Assembly (NCBI RefSeq): GCF_000701825.1
Contig: NZ_JNJY01000007.1
Coordinates: forward strand, 1-51,351
Length of the DNA: 51,351 bases
Direction: 5' to 3'
Source: Mycoplasma collis ATCC 35278
GTDB lineage: Bacteria; Bacillota_I; Bacilli_A; Mycoplasmatales; Metamycoplasmataceae
The notes beneath the pieces are model-generated. The model did no database searches, was not told where the DNA came from, and worked only from the letters and a program-made list of their open reading frames with translations. Made by a program: the position numbers and the translations under genes. Shown piece by piece: positions 49,303-51,351 of this stretch; the first letter of the stretch is position 1, and each line of letters opens with the position of its first letter.

Positions 49303-51351
49303 TTAATTTAATTCCTTTAAGACTTTTTGACATTTTTGGCAAAGATCTTCATTCATCAAATTAAGTTCTTCATGATTTCAACATCTTTGACACTTTCCTG
49401 AATTTTCAAAAACATCTACCTTAAATTCTTTGCCAAATGTCACTTTCCCTACTATTAATAATGCTTTTAAATCTAAAGATCTTAAAAATTCACTTTCTGT
49501 ATTTAAAATAACATGCACTTCATTAGATCTCTTTACTTCTCCATTTTTAATTTTTTCTTCAATTTGTTTATAAACTTTATTTTTTAAATTAAAAAACTCT
49601 TTTCAAATATTTTCATAGTCAGTGTTAATTTCGCAATAGTCGAAAAACGACTCAAGATGAACACTAAGTTTTTTATCTTCTTTATTTATAAATTCATAAA
49701 CTTCTTCTGAAGTTGTTGGTAATATAGGAGCTAAAGCAATGTTTAACACTTCTAAAATATGGTAAAAATTTTGTTGAAACATTTTTCTTTCAAGTGAATT
49801 TAACGAATCTGTATATAAACAATCTTTCGCTATTGATAAGTAAAAATTAGATAAATCAATAATAAAATTATTTATTTCTTTTATAACAATAATAAATCTA
49901 TAAGTGTCATAACTTTTAATAATTGTATTTTTTAATTTTTTAATTTTTTCATCAATTAATAAATGAACACCTTCAAGTTCTATTTTGTGTTTATGGTCAT
50001 AATCATTTAAATTACCTAATAAAAATCTAAATGTATTTCTTATTTTTCTATAAACTTCAATGTTTTGTTCAAAAATTTTATTTGAGAAAGAAACGTCATT
50101 TGTATATTCACTGTTAGCTACTCAAATTCTTAAGATATCAGCCCCATATTTTTCCACAATATCTAATGGACTAACAACATTACCAATAGATTTAGACATT
50201 TTTCTATTTTTTTCATCAACAATAAACCCATGACTTAATAATTCTTTATAAGGACTTTTCCCTCTATAAACAACACTGTTGATAAGCGATGAATTAAATC
50301 ACCCTCTATATTGATCACTTCCTTCTAAATATAGTTCAAAAGGTTTTGTTATATTCTCGATATCGACAGCTATAGAACTAGAACCCGAATCAAATCAAAC
50401 ATCCATAATATCTTTTTCTCTGGTTCACCCTAAATTGCGATATTTTTCTGGTAATAATTGTTCAGTATCTCAACTGAATCAAATATCAGTTCCATGTTTT
50501 CTTACTAAATTTATAACATAGTCAAAAATATCTTCTTTTATAACAATATTTTTATCTTTATCATAAAAAATAGTTATTGGAACTCCTCAAACTCTTTGTC
50601 TTGAAATAGTTCAAGAATCTCTATTTTCAATCATATTTATTAATCAAGTTTTAGCTCATTCATAAGGGAATTTAACGTTTTCAATCTCATTTAAAATTTG
50701 TTCTTTAAATTTATTTATAGATACAAATCATTGTGGAGTTCCTCTATAAATTATAGGTTTTTTAGTTCTTCAATCGTGAGGATATGAATGTTTTATAAAA
50801 GCAAGTTTCAATAATGTTTTTTCTTTTTCTAAAAACAATGTTATTTGTTTGTTGGCATCTTCATAAAATAAACCTTCAAACTCTTTTGCATGTTCATTTA
50901 AAGTTCCATCATCATTAACATGCATAATAAAATCTAAATTATTCTTTTTCCCAATAACAAAGTCATCTTCACCAAAAAGCGGCGCCATATGAACAAGACC
51001 TGTTCCAACATTTACATCAATATGGTGGCCTAAAACAACTTTACCAAATTTTTCTTTTTTAATTGGTCTTCTATATTCGACTTTATCTAAGTTTATTCCT
51101 TTGATTTGTTCAATAACTTTAAATTCATTTCAGCCAATGTCTTTTGCAACAGATTCTACTAACTCATCAGCAACAATGTAAACTTTATTTTCAACCTTAA
51201 TTTTAGAATAAATTAATTTTTCATCAATAGCAACCCCTGAGTTTGCTATTAATGTTCAAGGAGTAGTTGTTCAAATAATTAAATTTTCGCCAGGAAAAAC
51301 AAAATCATTTCCTTTTGTTATTTCGAAACTAACTAAAATTGATGGTGATCT
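49303..51351 (-). CDS. ileS: Isoleucyl-tRNA synthetase (partial, N-terminus outside window)
   Basis: The C-terminal 682 residues of IleRS. Within are part of the editing domain ([14 protein letters not shown]-like, HVNDDG), the KMSKS motif as RKMSKSIGN near 50180-50200, the anticodon-binding domain, and a C-terminal zinc finger CQRCW with CQKCQ before the stop at 49303-49305. The ATP-binding HIGH region lies beyond 51351. It is transcribed with lspA (1-base gap), a common ileS-lspA pairing. Confidence 0.96.

Overview
The window comes from a wall-less mollicute (mycoplasma). Base composition is extremely AT-rich, and many obvious orthologues (LeuS, MnmG, DnaA, YidC, IleS) read correctly only if UGA is tryptophan; every CDS here was therefore joined across in-frame UGA. 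Gene content (NADH oxidase, lipoate ligase, two DHH phosphatases, release factor 1, 2TM DUF4231-like proteins) would fit the hominis-type lineages (Mycoplasmopsis/Metamycoplasma). That placement is inference; no rRNA is present. I saw no insertion sequence, prophage or CRISPR array.

Layout. (1) 1-3.1 kb is an accessory island on the minus strand: a nucleotidyltransferase-like gene, an unknown protein with a glycine-rich hydrophobic segment, and two paralogous 2TM proteins, one of them frameshifted. (2) 3.4-10.9 kb: nox, an NfeD/slipin pair, tandem DHH phosphoesterases, lplA and an alpha/beta hydrolase. (3) 10.9-21.3 kb: leuS, thiI, an EzrA-like coiled-coil protein, rpsD with a structured leader, thioredoxin, an FtsK-type 4TM anchor without a motor, a catalytically degenerate RNase J paralogue, and an unknown 425-residue protein. 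(4) 21.3-29.2 kb: tpx, the rpsF-ssb-rpsR operon with an S6:S18-type leader, ychF, a small peptide plus lipoprotein pair, pgi with an S1 protein, and the catalytic RNase J. (5) 29.2-32.0 kb: a five-gene membrane operon (TMEM164/YwaF-like, three SLATT/DUF4231-like, TM2). (6) 32.0-40.0 kb is the replication-origin region: small SRP RNA, rlmH, mnmG, yaaA-dnaN-dnaA on the minus strand and rpmH-rnpA-yidC on the plus strand, with DnaA boxes in both gaps flanking dnaA. (7) 40.0-51.35 kb: smr, mutM, rpiB, tsaC, tRNA-Gly, prmC, prfA, a membrane protein, rpoE, argS, grpE, hrcA, lspA and ileS, which runs off the end.

How it works together. Most of the window is housekeeping translation, tRNA modification, RNA decay and replication start. 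Genes are packed into operons with TAATG or overlapping junctions, separated by short A/T-flanked hairpin terminators, many shared by convergent genes. Several genes (nfeD, the 8660 gene, hrcA, probably prfA) have a TATAAT box only 6-8 bases before the ATG and no Shine-Dalgarno sequence, so they probably give leaderless mRNAs. The least explained parts are the 183-3085 island, the 29.2-32.0 kb membrane operon, and the inactive-looking relatives of RNase J and perhaps of a phosphohexomutase at 17.3-21.3 kb.
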